Assembly (NCBI RefSeq): GCF_902506555.1
Contig: NZ_LR732707.1
Span: 2,565,290 to 2,629,289 of the forward strand
Length of the DNA stretch: 64,000 nt
Reading direction: 5' to 3'
DNA from: Sphingorhabdus sp. 109
GTDB lineage: Bacteria > Pseudomonadota > Alphaproteobacteria > Sphingomonadales > Sphingomonadaceae
Of this stretch, positions 16,664 to 25,599 are shown in pieces (position 1 is the first letter of the stretch; each line of letters begins with the position of its first letter). The translations under genes and the position numbers were made by a program. The notes below the pieces were generated by a model that searched no databases, was not told the DNA's origin, and saw nothing but the letters and a program-made list of their open reading frames with translations.

Positions 16664-19393
16664 TTAGGGCGTACTGATCCGGCCTGACATGCTCTTGCCC
16701 GTGTTCGCCAAATGGACACTCGATCCGACCGTGACGGCACCCAGTCTCGCGATCTGATTGTCATCATCGACCAGCGCGCGCGCAGCCAGTAGCACCGGCA
16801 CCCGGATTGCCTGTGCCGAGAGTTTGGCGATGCGCACCGTATAGGCACCATAGGGAACGCCGTCGAACAGGAAAAAGCCGTCAAATTCGGTCTGGGTTTC
16901 GCGCACCACCCGCCCTTCGCTGTCGACCAGTTCCAGTCCGACACCGGCAATGGCGCCGCCGCCCCGCCGCACCAGCGTGCCCTCGACCTCGCCGGCGCTG
17001 ACCAGCGGCAGTTCGACCGTGGTCGCGATTCCGGGCCGTGGCGTGATCACCACGCCGGGCAGGGCCGGCTGCACATAGGGGCTGGACAGGCTGCTGCTGT
17101 CGATCCCGATCAGCACTGGCCGAAAAGGCTGCAGATTGTCGATCACCGCTCGACCCTGACCGTCGGTCGCCGTCAAGGCGGCCGAATGGCCCGCGGTCAG
17201 TTCGACATTTTCGGCCAGCGGTTCGCCGAGCTGGCGCTTGCCATCCCCGTTTTCGTCATGGAAGACGATCGCCAGTGCCTGGCCGTTATTGGCCAGCTTG
17301 TTGCTCGAGAATCGGAATTTTCCGGTCCGCGGATCCGGACCCAGGCTGAAAGCCAGATTAAGGCCGGCCGCCAGCGAGCCGTCAGTAGCGACTTCGGCGG
17401 TTGCGGTTAGCGAAAAGCGTTCGAAGCGCCGGACAATTCCGATTCCCGCACGTCCGCGATCCAAGCCGGCATCATAGCCCAGTTCCGCGCGCCAGTCGGA
17501 ACGCTCGCTAGCACGCCATTCGCCGGTGAAATTGACTTGTTCAAAGCGTTTTTCCGGGGCCACACGATAGATCGCCTCACCACGGAGCCGGACCTTTCCG
17601 ATCCTGCCATTGGCAAGCAATCGGGCGCTGATACGGTCGGCGCCAGCTGGACCATAATCGCTGAATTGCTGTTCCCAGGCGAGTTCACCGGTAAGCGACA
17701 GACGATTGAGATTGAACGACATGCGCCCGGTTATATCCAGGCTGTCACGACCATCGGAGCGCGTTTCATATTGCGCGTCAACATGCACCGGTATGATCCT
17801 GCTGCCCAGCCTGAAACTGTGATCAACCGCCAGACTGTGCCGTGACAGGGCGTTTTTCTCTATCTGGTCGGAGATGAACCCGCCTCGCGCCCAGATCGAT
17901 TCAGCGGTGATATAGCTGTCGCCAAGCTGGCCGAGGATCTGGCCGCGCAGCGCGACACCCCCGTCGAGATTGGAGGCGGCCGAAAGCTCGACCAGGGTAG
18001 GCCCCACGGCCCGGCGCACCGACCCTTCGAGATAGTCATGGCGCTTGCCGTCAATTTGCAGGCTGAACAGGGAGGCGGCGACCGAGGTTTTGGCGTTCAG
18101 TCCGCGTTCGAGCCCGATCCCGCCGCGCCAACCCGCCTGCCGCGTCGGCAAGAAATCGCCAAGCCGGATCAGATCCTCGCCCGCTTCGTTTATGCCGGCC
18201 CAATAATAGGTTTGTTTCGACGGAATTGAGTCGATACCCACCGGAATAACCTTCACATCACGCCTGACTTGCCCCTGGGGGCCGTATAACACCACCTCGA
18301 AGCGGTTCTGGCCATAAAGGAGCGGCACATCGATAAATTCATAGCGGCCGTCGGAACGGGTTTCGGCAAAGGCCAGCAACTGGCCGTTACGATAGAGTTC
18401 CGCATCCCAACCACTAGGCAGTTCGCCGCGAAAACTGGTTCGGTCGAAGCTGTCAGGTCGTTCGACCGGCCGATTGGTTACAAGTGCCCCGCGTCCCGCA
18501 ACAGACTGCGAAACCAGCGGCGTAGAAAAGGTCGAGACATCGCCGAGGGCAAAATGGGTGGCCTGCAGCGGACCGAGCAGTTCGCCCTCGGGATCGGTCC
18601 GATATGCCCTGACCCTAAGGCTTTCCGGCACGCCTTCCATGTCGGAGGAGAGCCGGGCGTCAAAACTTGCCTTGCCCAGTTCTCCGGATGCATAAAGCTC
18701 ATATTGCAGGTCGTATTTCTGGCCCGATTGCTTGTCCCGCAGCCCACCGGCCGACACCACCGCATCAACCGACGGTGTTCGCCAGAATTTATAGGATTCT
18801 GACGACTGGGGCAGCGCCGAAAGATCGAAACTCTTGCGCGGACGGATTTTCGCAGCCTGTTCCTTGCGCTCCAGCGCCCGCTCGAACGGCAATTTGCTGT
18901 CGGATTCGACGGTCAGTAACGCATTCGACAGGTCGGGAACAAATTCGACATCAAACCAGTCAGACAGGCTTTTCACATCGACACACCAGCCCTCGGGCAC
19001 ATCGTAAATCTGGCCCGGTCTTATTTTTTGTCGCTCGTTCACCTTTTGTACCGATGCGCTGTCACGATCGATGGTCAATGTCTGGCTCTCCGAAAAAATC
19101 CAGCCAGTTGCGCGGCGCGACTTTTTGTCGAGGCGGAGCGGAACATCCATCGCCATGATCATATCGGCAAGATCAACGCATATGCCCTTGTCGGTCTGAT
19201 AGCCCCGGACCCCGTCACCAAGGCGAAAATTGCCGGCACGCAGGTCAAATAGCAGGGCATCATCGTCACTGGCCGACCAGATGCTGGCCGACGCCGCCGC
19301 CGGAAACAGCGAAGCCGCGGAGATCGCAAGGATCCCCGCAGCCTTGACCAGTGCTTTGAAGCCCCGGCCGATTATATCAGATCGCTGTATCAT
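16664..19393 (-). CDS. Usher-like outer-membrane protein with C-terminal Ig/prealbumin-like domains
   Basis: Secreted 909-residue protein with a signal peptide (about 1-36, cleavage near ASA). The N-terminal third has a periplasmic-type region with two conserved Cys (GICVDLADM and GWCVDVKSL). A segment SGWDAELYRNGQLLAFAE then FIDVPLLYGQNRFEVVLYG resembles the plug and barrel region of fimbrial ushers. A long stretch of alternating strands (about 420-690) fits a beta-barrel. The last 220 residues hold an Asp/Gly-rich FHDENGDGKRQLGEPL motif and a carboxypeptidase-regulatory-like domain, as in ushers of the alternate (alpha) fimbrial class. It follows a PapD-like chaperone and a DUF4402 pilin-like gene, which supports an export-pore role. 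Not a classical FimD. Confidence 0.65.
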   Translation of the reverse strand: MIQRSDIIGRGFKALVKAAGILAISAASLFPAAASASIWSASDDDALLFDLRAGNFRLGDGVRGYQTDKGICVDLADMIMAMDVPLRLDKKSRRATGWIFSESQTLTIDRDSASVQKVNERQKIRPGQIYDVPEGWCVDVKSLSDWFDVEFVPDLSNALLTVESDSKLPFERALERKEQAAKIRPRKSFDLSALPQSSESYKFWRTPSVDAVVSAGGLRDKQSGQKYDLQYELYASGELGKASFDARLSSDMEGVPESLRVRAYRTDPEGELLGPLQATHFALGDVSTFSTPLVSQSVAGRGALVTNRPVERPDSFDRTSFRGELPSGWDAELYRNGQLLAFAETRSDGRYEFIDVPLLYGQNRFEVVLYGPQGQVRRDVKVIPVGIDSIPSKQTYYWAGINEAGEDLIRLGDFLPTRQAGWRGGIGLERGLNAKTSVAASLFSLQIDGKRHDYLEGSVRRAVGPTLVELSAASNLDGGVALRGQILGQLGDSYITAESIWARGGFISDQIEKNALSRHSLAVDHSFRLGSRIIPVHVDAQYETRSDGRDSLDITGRMSFNLNRLSLTGELAWEQQFSDYGPAGADRISARLLANGRIGKVRLRGEAIYRVAPEKRFEQVNFTGEWRASERSDWRAELGYDAGLDRGRAGIGIVRRFERFSLTATAEVATDGSLAAGLNLAFSLGPDPRTGKFRFSSNKLANNGQALAIVFHDENGDGKRQLGEPLAENVELTAGHSAALTATDGQGRAVIDNLQPFRPVLIGIDSSSLSSPYVQPALPGVVITPRPGIATTVELPLVSAGEVEGTLVRRGGGAIAGVGLELVDSEGRVVRETQTEFDGFFLFDGVPYGAYTVRIAKLSAQAIRVPVLLAARALVDDDNQIARLGAVTVGSSVHLANTGKSMSGRISTP

Positions 19394-19452
19394 GGCCTAC
19401 ATCATGACTTTGTGACCGCTTGGAGCCACATTAAGTCACTGATATAAGTATC

Positions 19453-20295
19453 TTATCGTAGCACCATATCGGTTTTGGCAATCAGGCCTCCGCCAGCATT
19501 GGCGGTCTCGTGATATTCCACCGTGATCGGTCCGGTAAGCTGGGCAGCTATTTCCGGCGGCACCGGAAGGGTCACCGTCCGCTTGGCCACTTCCGGATAG
19601 ACAGCGATGCCGCGGGCGACCATGACCGGCTCATCCAGTCCTGGCTTGGTGACACGGATTTCACCATAGGTGGAACGATCACCGGTACGGCTCAGATCAA
19701 AAGCAAAGGATTGCCCGTCGGAATTCTCGACCATGCGACCGTTGGCGATGGCGGCAGTGGCCTGCAAATTGCCGTAACGGACTATGACCGGGATGGTTAC
19801 ACCGTAGATCGGCGTGAGCGCGATCGTCATGCCGCCCTCCGACACCGCTTGCTCGGTCACCGAGCGCGCTTTCGGGATCGCCCGAAAAAGCAGATGGACC
19901 CGATATTCGCCGTCAGCCAGACCATCGGGTGCCCTGACGCCAAGACGTATGGCTTGAGGCTGGTTCGGTGGTAGAGTTACCCGGCGCGGTGCATAGCGAA
20001 TCATCGCCTTTGCCGCCGCCTCCATCTCGTTTACCTGCTCGTCCGACACATCTTCCAGACGGCCTTCGGCATTCATGCGTCGCAGCTCGAGGGAAATACG
20101 GTAGGTTGCGGTTTCGGAGCCGATATTGTTCAGGATCACTTCGGTGCCGCGCTGCCCGTCCAGCACAACACGCGTGGGAGCGACCAGAAGATCGCCCGCG
20201 GCATGGGCCGGTGCAGATTATAATGAAATAACGGACGCCATCGCGCCCATGATGATGCTAAATTTTCGAAACGTTCTGAAACCCTGAATGGTCAT
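19453..20295 (-). pseudogene. PapD-like periplasmic chaperone with an in-frame stop in the signal peptide
   Basis: From the ATG at 20295, with GGAG just upstream, the frame reads a signal peptide MTIQGFRTFRKFSIIMGAMASVISL, read in two pieces, and then TAA at 20218-20220. It resumes in the same frame as SAPAHAAGDLLVAPTRVVLD and an intact 237-residue chaperone body with the block GEYRVHLLFRAIP. APTRVV contains the Arg that anchors subunits in PapD-type chaperones. The only in-frame rescue start is GTG at 20166, which would remove the signal peptide and that Arg, so it is not functional. Either a recent nonsense mutation, a base-call error, or readthrough. The pilin and usher frames on either side are intact. 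Confidence 0.75.
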
Positions 20296-20440
20296 GATAT
20301 TCTCCGCCTTGCTGGTCATACGGACAGGCCGGCTATTCCAAGCCGGTTCCCACATGCTCCTTATGCGCAAAGAGGGTTACCAAAGCGCTAACCATGATCG
20401 ATATTGCCGGCCGCGCGCGGCAGGCGACAGCAGAAGAACG

Positions 20441-20478
20441 AAAGGCCCGCCTGCAACCTGGGCTGCAGACGGGCCTTT
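20441..20478 (-). terminator. Hairpin between the pilin-like and chaperone genes
   Basis: Arms AAAGGCCCGCCTGCA (20441-20455) and TGCAGACGGGCCTTT (20464-20478) pair over 15 bp. On the minus strand the single mismatch becomes a G-U pair, and TTTCGTT follows, so it works best as a terminator for the pilin-like gene. It may be partial, giving excess subunit over chaperone and usher. Confidence 0.75.
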
Positions 20479-20493
20479 TGCGTCGTAAACTGC

Positions 20494-20513
20494 GAGCGGG
20501 TCTGGGCCCGCTC
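20494..20513 (-). terminator. Second hairpin just after the pilin-like stop codon
   Basis: GAGCGGG (20494-20500) and CCCGCTC (20507-20513) form a perfect 7-bp stem nine bases after the stop. It probably protects the pilin mRNA 3' end or forms a tandem terminator with the hairpin at 20441. Confidence 0.5.
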
Positions 20514-20522
20514 GATCAGTTT

Positions 20523-21014
20523 TTACTGATAGTCAACGGATACGCTGAAAGTACCGGAATAGGCACCATCGGCCTGGTTTGCCGCAACGCTCAACGTGCC
20601 ACCGACAGCGAAACTGTCTGTTCCGTCGAGAACGAGCGTGGAATCGCTTGATGTCAGGGCGGCGGTCATGGTGCCGCTAGGGCCGGTCAGGGTTACAGAC
20701 GGATCGACCGAAATGTCGACGGTCTCGCCGGACGTGCCGTTGATGGTAAAGCCGGCAGCGGTGGTCGTTCCCGAGCAAACCAGTCCGGTACCGCAGGTCG
20801 ACACACCACCGGTGCTGACAACGACGGTTGAGGCAGTCGCGCCGGTGATGATCGTACCGAAGTTGAGGTCGACATCGTTGGAATCGACGGTTACCTGTTT
20901 GAGAATATTTGCCCGTGCATCGGCAGAGGCAGTGGCAGCTTCAGCTGCATTAGCACCCACGACAGACGCCAAGAGCACGGAAGAAGCCAAAGCGGCTTTC
21001 ATAAATTTCGACAT
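20523..21014 (-). CDS. DUF4402-family pilin-like secreted protein
   Basis: Secreted 163-residue protein. Signal peptide about 1-27 (MSKFMKAALASSVLLASVVG, then ANAAEAA). The mature chain starts with a short N-terminal extension of alternating hydrophobic residues (ANILKQVTVDSNDVDLNFGTI), which could serve as a donor strand. Two closely spaced Cys (STCGTGLVCSG) may form a small loop. The C-terminus (FAVGGTLSVAANQADGAYSG then TFSVSVDYQ) is the family hallmark. Ser/Thr/Gly-rich and almost free of charge, like major fimbrial subunits. First gene of the chaperone-usher-like set, with AGGGA about nine nt before the ATG. Confidence 0.8.
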   Translation of the reverse strand: MSKFMKAALASSVLLASVVGANAAEAATASADARANILKQVTVDSNDVDLNFGTIITGATASTVVVSTGGVSTCGTGLVCSGTTTAAGFTINGTSGETVDISVDPSVTLTGPSGTMTAALTSSDSTLVLDGTDSFAVGGTLSVAANQADGAYSGTFSVSVDYQ

Positions 21015-21154
21015 AGTTACTGGTCCCTATAGTTCGTTTCATTGTTGAAAGGACACATGCGGTGTAGTCAGACCAAACCCACTGGACTGCTATCGCCTGT
21101 GTCAACATTCAGATGCTCTTATCCTAGGGAAAGAATAAGGCTTTGCTGTAAGAC

Positions 21155-21177
21155 ATGGTTAATTTTTTCCTAACCAT
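21155..21177. promoter_or_regulatory. Inverted repeat in the AT-rich leader region of the pilin-like gene
   Basis: ATGGTTA (21155-21161) and TAACCAT (21171-21177) are perfect arms around a T-rich 9-base loop. It lies in the 267-bp gap between parB and the pilin gene, which is much more AT-rich than the surroundings. It may be an operator or the parB terminator; no clear -10/-35 pair for the pilin gene was found. Confidence 0.4.
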
Positions 21178-21281
21178 ATAAAACTTTGTAAAATATGGAT
21201 TAATTGGGGTTAACGCAGTCGTTACCCTGTGGTCTGCACAGCGAATCTGGCGACAATTTTACGCGAAAGCGGGAAATTGGC

Positions 21282-22235
21282 CTAGATATGTTCGCCGGTA
21301 AGGCGCTGACAAATCAGGTCGAGCTGATCAAGATTGGCATAGTCGATGGCCATCACACCGCCCTGCCCGTCCGGCTGGATCTTGACATTCAGGCCGAGCA
21401 GATCAGCAAGATGCGCTTCCAGCGCCTGGATATCAGCATCGGCCTCCGACATGTTTGCCGATTTCTTTTCCGATTTCGGCTTCTTGACCGCCATGGATTT
21501 GCGAACCAGACGTTCGACATCCCGGACAGACATCCCCTGCTTGGCAATCTGCGGCGCCAATTCTTCAGCATTGGGCGCGTTGATCAGCGCCCGCGCATGC
21601 CCCATGGTCAGCTTTTCATCGACGACCAGTGTTTTGACGCTAGCCGGTAGTTCCAGCAAGCGCATAAGATTGGCGATATGGCTGCGGGATTTCCCGACGA
21701 TTTCGGCCAATCTGGTCTGGCTATGGCCATAATCCGAGCTCAGTCTCGCATAGGCCTCCGCCTCTTCAATGACATTCAGATCCTTGCGCTGGACATTCTC
21801 GACGATTGCTATTTCATATGTTTCTTCGTCATTGAGACTGCGAACAACTGCGGGAATCTGGTGCAGACGGGCGCGCTGCGCGGCTCTCCACCGGCGTTCA
21901 CCGGCAACAATCTGGAACGTCTTGCCGTGCGGCCGGACGACAATCGGCTGGATTACACCGCGTTGCCGCATGCTGTTTGCCAACTCGTCCAGCGCTTCGG
22001 TATCGAAATTCTGGCGGGGCTGGTCCGGATTGGGCCGAATATCGGAAACCGCAATAGAGCGCAGGCCATCGGTGACCTCTGTCTGGCCTGTCCGGTCATT
22101 GTCGCCAGGCCCGCCGGCTTCGATCGGTTCCTCGCGCTGGATTTCTCCAAACAGACTGTTCAGTCCCCTGCCCAGTCCGGTAGCGCGTTTTGGTGTTTTC
22201 TTGTTCTTTTCGCTCAGAGCCTGGTCGTCATCCAT
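21282..22235 (-). CDS. parB: Chromosome partitioning protein ParB
   Basis: CTP-dependent DNA clamp of 317 residues that loads at parS and spreads. Start at 22235 overlaps the parA stop (ATGA) and gives a basic N-terminus followed by ATGLGRGLNSLFGE. The CTP-binding/arginine-patch region is VQPIVVRPHGKTFQIVAGERRWRAAQRA, read in parts, with the GERRWRA core. The HTH region is LSSDYGHSQTRLAEIVGKSR, then SHIANLMRLLELP. The C-terminal dimerisation domain is present. Three parS-like palindromes lie 0.9-3.4 kb upstream. Confidence 0.95.
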   Translation of the reverse strand: MDDDQALSEKNKKTPKRATGLGRGLNSLFGEIQREEPIEAGGPGDNDRTGQTEVTDGLRSIAVSDIRPNPDQPRQNFDTEALDELANSMRQRGVIQPIVVRPHGKTFQIVAGERRWRAAQRARLHQIPAVVRSLNDEETYEIAIVENVQRKDLNVIEEAEAYARLSSDYGHSQTRLAEIVGKSRSHIANLMRLLELPASVKTLVVDEKLTMGHARALINAPNAEELAPQIAKQGMSVRDVERLVRKSMAVKKPKSEKKSANMSEADADIQALEAHLADLLGLNVKIQPDGQGGVMAIDYANLDQLDLICQRLTGEHI

Positions 22236-23017
22236 CAGGCAGCCACCTTCCGGTCGGGCAGACGTGCAATCAACTCGCGGGCAAGGTCGATATAGGCAAC
22301 CGATCCGCTGCACCGATGATCGTAGATCAATGCGGGAAGACCATGGCTGGGCGCTTCGGAAAGCCTGACATTACGCGGAATCACGGTTTCAAACACGACG
22401 TCCCCCAGACAGGCCCTGACATCTTCGGACACCTGTTCGGTCAATTTGTTGCGCCGGTCATACATGGTTAGAACCACACCCATGACCGACAGCTGCCGGT
22501 TGAATCGGGCGCGAATGCGCTCCACCGTTTGCAGTAGCTGGCTCAACCCCTCAAGCGCAAAAAACTCGCATTGAAGCGGTACGAGAAGAGATTCCACGGC
22601 CACCATAGCGTTGAGCGTCAACAGGCCGAGCGACGGCGGACAGTCAACGAGGATGATATCCCAGCGTCCATTGTCGGCCGCATCCAGAGCTTTTTTCAGA
22701 CGGTGTGTCCGCTCTTCAAATTCCACCAGCTCCACTTCGGCGCCGGACAGGTCGACGGTCGCGGGAACAATCTCCAGCCCGGGCACTCTGGTTTCGTTGA
22801 TGCAGTCGGCCAGATTCACGTCATTGACCAGCAGATCATAGCTGCTGTTGACCCGGTCCCCCTGCGACAGGCCGAGCCCGGTCGAGGCATTGCCCTGCGG
22901 GTCAAGATCTATCAGCAGGACCTTCCAGCCGCTGGCGGCTAGGGCCGTAGCCATGTTGATTGCTGTTGTGGTCTTGCCCACTCCGCCTTTTTGATTGGCT
23001 ATTGCGATACGAACCAT
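22235..23017 (-). CDS. parA: Chromosome partitioning ATPase ParA
   Basis: Deviant Walker A ATPase of 260 residues. The motif KGGVGKTTTAINMA is at the N-terminus (IAIANQKGGVGKTT). Walker A-prime DLDPQGNASTGLG and Walker B IILVDCPPSLGLLTLNAM follow. It pairs with ParB to separate the origin regions. The start MVRIAIANQKGG needs no extension. parB begins within its stop codon, and rsmG ends 28 bp upstream, giving the operon order mnmE, mnmG, rsmG, parA, parB. Confidence 0.95.
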   Translation of the reverse strand: MVRIAIANQKGGVGKTTTAINMATALAASGWKVLLIDLDPQGNASTGLGLSQGDRVNSSYDLLVNDVNLADCINETRVPGLEIVPATVDLSGAEVELVEFEERTHRLKKALDAADNGRWDIILVDCPPSLGLLTLNAMVAVESLLVPLQCEFFALEGLSQLLQTVERIRARFNRQLSVMGVVLTMYDRRNKLTEQVSEDVRACLGDVVFETVIPRNVRLSEAPSHGLPALIYDHRCSGSVAYIDLARELIARLPDRKVAA

Positions 23018-23045
23018 TTGCAGTTCTGCCCCGGATAATAGGTTT

Positions 23046-23663
23046 CTAGCCCTTTCCCACCAATATACCGGCGTCCGGATCGGTCAAACTATGTTCCACG
23101 TGAAACATTTTTTGCCGTTTTGGCGACAGGCCCTTCAACTCCCTTACCGCATTTTTGCCCTTAGGTAAGAGCCAAACCGTATTTTTTGTGGAAAAACGGT
23201 GTGAAAGTGCGATGAGTCGTTCCAAAGGTGCAAAAGCACGCGCACTTATGACATCGACCGGGAATGTTTCGACATTCTCTAGCCGATCACCGATCACCGT
23301 AGCATGATCCGAGATATCGGTTTTGTCGATAACCTCGTTCAGAAATTCAACCCGCCGCTTGCGCGATTCCACCATGTGCACCTGATAGGGTGACAGGATT
23401 GCAATCACGATACCGGGAAAACCGGCACCCGTGCCCAGATCCAGCCAGACTTTGCCGGTTTTCGGCACCGGGGCATAGCGTAACAATTGCGCGCTATCGA
23501 CAATATGGCGAGACCAGAGACTGTCTGCGCTCGTTTTGGAAATCAGGTTCTGGCGCTGCATTTCTTCGCGCAGCGTTGCAATGAATATTTCAAGCTTTTG
23601 CCATGTTTCACGTGAAACATCATATTCACTGCGCAGCCAGGCCTGCGCTTCTTCTTCCGTCAT
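23046..23663 (-). CDS. rsmG: 16S rRNA (guanine-527-N7)-methyltransferase RsmG
   Basis: SAM-dependent methyltransferase of 205 residues that modifies G527 of 16S rRNA. The SAM-binding motif is [18 protein letters not shown], followed by [13 protein letters not shown] and the later [14 protein letters not shown]. Start overlaps the mnmG stop by four bases. Two parS palindromes lie inside this coding sequence, at 23604-23619 near the 5' end and 23092-23107 near the 3' end, so parts of the gene are constrained by ParB binding as well as by protein. Confidence 0.95.
   Translation of the reverse strand: MTEEEAQAWLRSEYDVSRETWQKLEIFIATLREEMQRQNLISKTSADSLWSRHIVDSAQLLRYAPVPKTGKVWLDLGTGAGFPGIVIAILSPYQVHMVESRKRRVEFLNEVIDKTDISDHATVIGDRLENVETFPVDVISARAFAPLERLIALSHRFSTKNTVWLLPKGKNAVRELKGLSPKRQKMFHVEHSLTDPDAGILVGKG
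23092..23107. other. parS: parS-like ParB binding site
   Basis: TGTTCCACGTGAAACA differs from a perfect palindrome at one position pair and matches the bacterial parS consensus. It is inside the 3' part of rsmG, 75 bp from parA. Confidence 0.88.
23604..23619. other. parS: parS site, perfect palindrome
   Basis: TGTTTCACGTGAAACA is a perfect 16-bp palindrome identical to the consensus parS. It is inside the 5' part of rsmG. Confidence 0.92.
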
Positions 23664-25525
23664 GCCGCGATATTCCGGCCATCCCGGCGTCTGGCATGAA
23701 CCAGAATCGCCGCGAGCGCCGCCGGGGTAATACCGCGGATACGGGATGCTGCGGCCAGGGTTTCGGGTTTGGCCGTGGTCAACCGCTCGACCATTTCATT
23801 GGACAGACCGGCGATAGCTGCATAGTCGAGATCGTCCCCCAAATGGATCTGCTCATTGGCTCGTAGATCACGCAGTTCCGATTCCTGTCGTTCAAGATAG
23901 GGCGCATAGCGTGCATCCTCTTCAATCTCGAGCATCAGCGCAGGATCACAACCTGTCAAACATGCTTCCAATTCTTCCAATCCTGCAATGCTGATATTGG
24001 GGAAACGGAGCCACTGGAAGAGACTTTGACGGGTTCCGTCACGACGGACCTCAACACCCGTTTTCACCAAATCCTCGCTTGAATATATGTTTGACAGCGC
24101 GTTCATGATGGTAATGCGCACCTGCTGGCGTTTTCCAAACCAGTCCGAACGCTGGCTGGCAACACAGCCTGCTTCCATTGCGATCGGAGTCAACCGAGTC
24201 GATGCATTATCGGCGCGCAACCGCAACCGGTATTCCGCACGCGCAGTCAGCATCCGATAGGGTTCGGTAACGCCTTGCAGCACCAGATCGTCGATCATTA
24301 CCGCCATATAGCTCGTGCCACGATCCAATACAGGAACATCCTTCCCCAGCACTGCGCATGCTGCGCCCAGTCCTGCGATCAACCCCTGGGCTGCCGCTTC
24401 TTCATAGCCGGTGGTGCCATTGATCTGTCCGGCACAATATAGACCGTCGAGGCTACGGACTTTCAGCGAGCGATCGAGCGCCCGCGGATCGATATGATCA
24501 TATTCAACAGCATAGCCCGGTACCAATATGTCAGCCTTCTCCAGACCCTCCATCGTCCGCACAAACGCCAGCTGGACATCGGCCGGAAGCGAAGTGCTGA
24601 TGCCATTGGGATAGACGAGATCGCTGTCCAGCCCTTCCGGCTCCAGAAAAACCTGATGCGAATCCCGGTCGGCAAAACGGTGAATCTTGTCCTCAATCGA
24701 GGGGCAATAGCGCGGACCCTGCGCATCGATCGCGCCGCTGAACAGAGGCGAACGATTGAGTGACCCCCGAATAATTTCGTGTGTTTCGGCTGTGGTGCGG
24801 CTGACGGCGCAAAATGTCTGGGGAACCGTTCGCCCATTTGACAGCGGCGACATAGTCCACTGGTCGTCATCCGAAGGCTGTTCCGGCAGAGCAGCCCAGT
24901 TTATCGTCCGGCCATCAAGCCGCGGCGGCGTTCCGGTTTTCAAACGCGCGATCGGCAGACCGGCATCACGAATTTGCTGTCCGAGGGAAACCGATGCAGC
25001 CTCCCCTGTCCGTCCGCCTTCGAGCGTTTCTTCGCCGCGGAACAATTTGCCGTTGAGGAAGGTTCCGGTTGCCAGAATCACGGCTTGAGCCTTGATCGTT
25101 GAACCGTCGGCCATGCGGATGCCTGTCACCTGCGATTCCGACATGAGCAGACTGGCGACCTCGCCCTCGATAATAGTCAGATGGTCTTGCGCGTCGAGCA
25201 TGCGGTGAATCGCGGCCTTGTAAAGTTTCCGGTCCGCCTGGATTCTTGGCCCCTGCACCGCCGTGCCCTTGGACAGGTTGAGCATGCGGTAATGGATCGC
25301 GGCGGCATCGGCGGCGCGGCCGATCAGCCCGTCAAAGGCATCGACTTCGCGCACGAGATGGCCCTTGCCCAGCCCGCCGATCGCAGGATTGCAGGACATG
25401 GCTCCAATACTGTCTCTGGTAAAGCTGACCAGCGCCGTCGACACACCCATGCGCGCCGCCACCGCGGCTGCTTCGCAACCGGCATGGCCACCGCCCACAA
25501 CTATGATGTCAAATGTCTGCGTCAT
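23660..25525 (-). CDS. mnmG: tRNA uridine-5-carboxymethylaminomethyl(34) synthesis enzyme MnmG
   Basis: FAD enzyme that, with MnmE, modifies U34 of certain tRNAs. About 621 residues from the start chosen at 25525 ([20 protein letters not shown]), a normal length; a longer frame from 25561 adds 12 non-family residues. Visible are the FAD fold [33 protein letters not shown] (catalytic Cys region) and [22 protein letters not shown]. No strong Shine-Dalgarno precedes either start. It ends in a four-base overlap with rsmG. Confidence 0.94.
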   Translation of the reverse strand: MTQTFDIIVVGGGHAGCEAAAVAARMGVSTALVSFTRDSIGAMSCNPAIGGLGKGHLVREVDAFDGLIGRAADAAAIHYRMLNLSKGTAVQGPRIQADRKLYKAAIHRMLDAQDHLTIIEGEVASLLMSESQVTGIRMADGSTIKAQAVILATGTFLNGKLFRGEETLEGGRTGEAASVSLGQQIRDAGLPIARLKTGTPPRLDGRTINWAALPEQPSDDDQWTMSPLSNGRTVPQTFCAVSRTTAETHEIIRGSLNRSPLFSGAIDAQGPRYCPSIEDKIHRFADRDSHQVFLEPEGLDSDLVYPNGISTSLPADVQLAFVRTMEGLEKADILVPGYAVEYDHIDPRALDRSLKVRSLDGLYCAGQINGTTGYEEAAAQGLIAGLGAACAVLGKDVPVLDRGTSYMAVMIDDLVLQGVTEPYRMLTARAEYRLRLRADNASTRLTPIAMEAGCVASQRSDWFGKRQQVRITIMNALSNIYSSEDLVKTGVEVRRDGTRQSLFQWLRFPNISIAGLEELEACLTGCDPALMLEIEEDARYAPYLERQESELRDLRANEQIHLGDDLDYAAIAGLSNEMVERLTTAKPETLAAASRIRGITPAALAAILVHARRRDGRNIAA

Positions 25526-25582
25526 AGCGCGGCCCATAGCGGAAGCCGGATTGCAGGTCAAAACCTACCGTTCACGCCCTGC

Positions 25583-25598
25583 TGTTCCACGTGAAACG
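25583..25598. other. parS: parS-like site between mnmE and mnmG
   Basis: TGTTCCACGTGAAACG matches the parS consensus at 15 of 16 positions if one outer base is ignored. It fills most of the 74-bp gap between the mnmE stop and the mnmG start, and is 7.4 kb from the proposed oriC. Confidence 0.8.
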
Positions 25599-25599
25599 A

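Noticed and set aside
21100-21105. TTGACA on the minus strand as a pilin -35
   Set aside because: No -10 at 16-18 bp spacing; the nearest hexamers are GC-rich.
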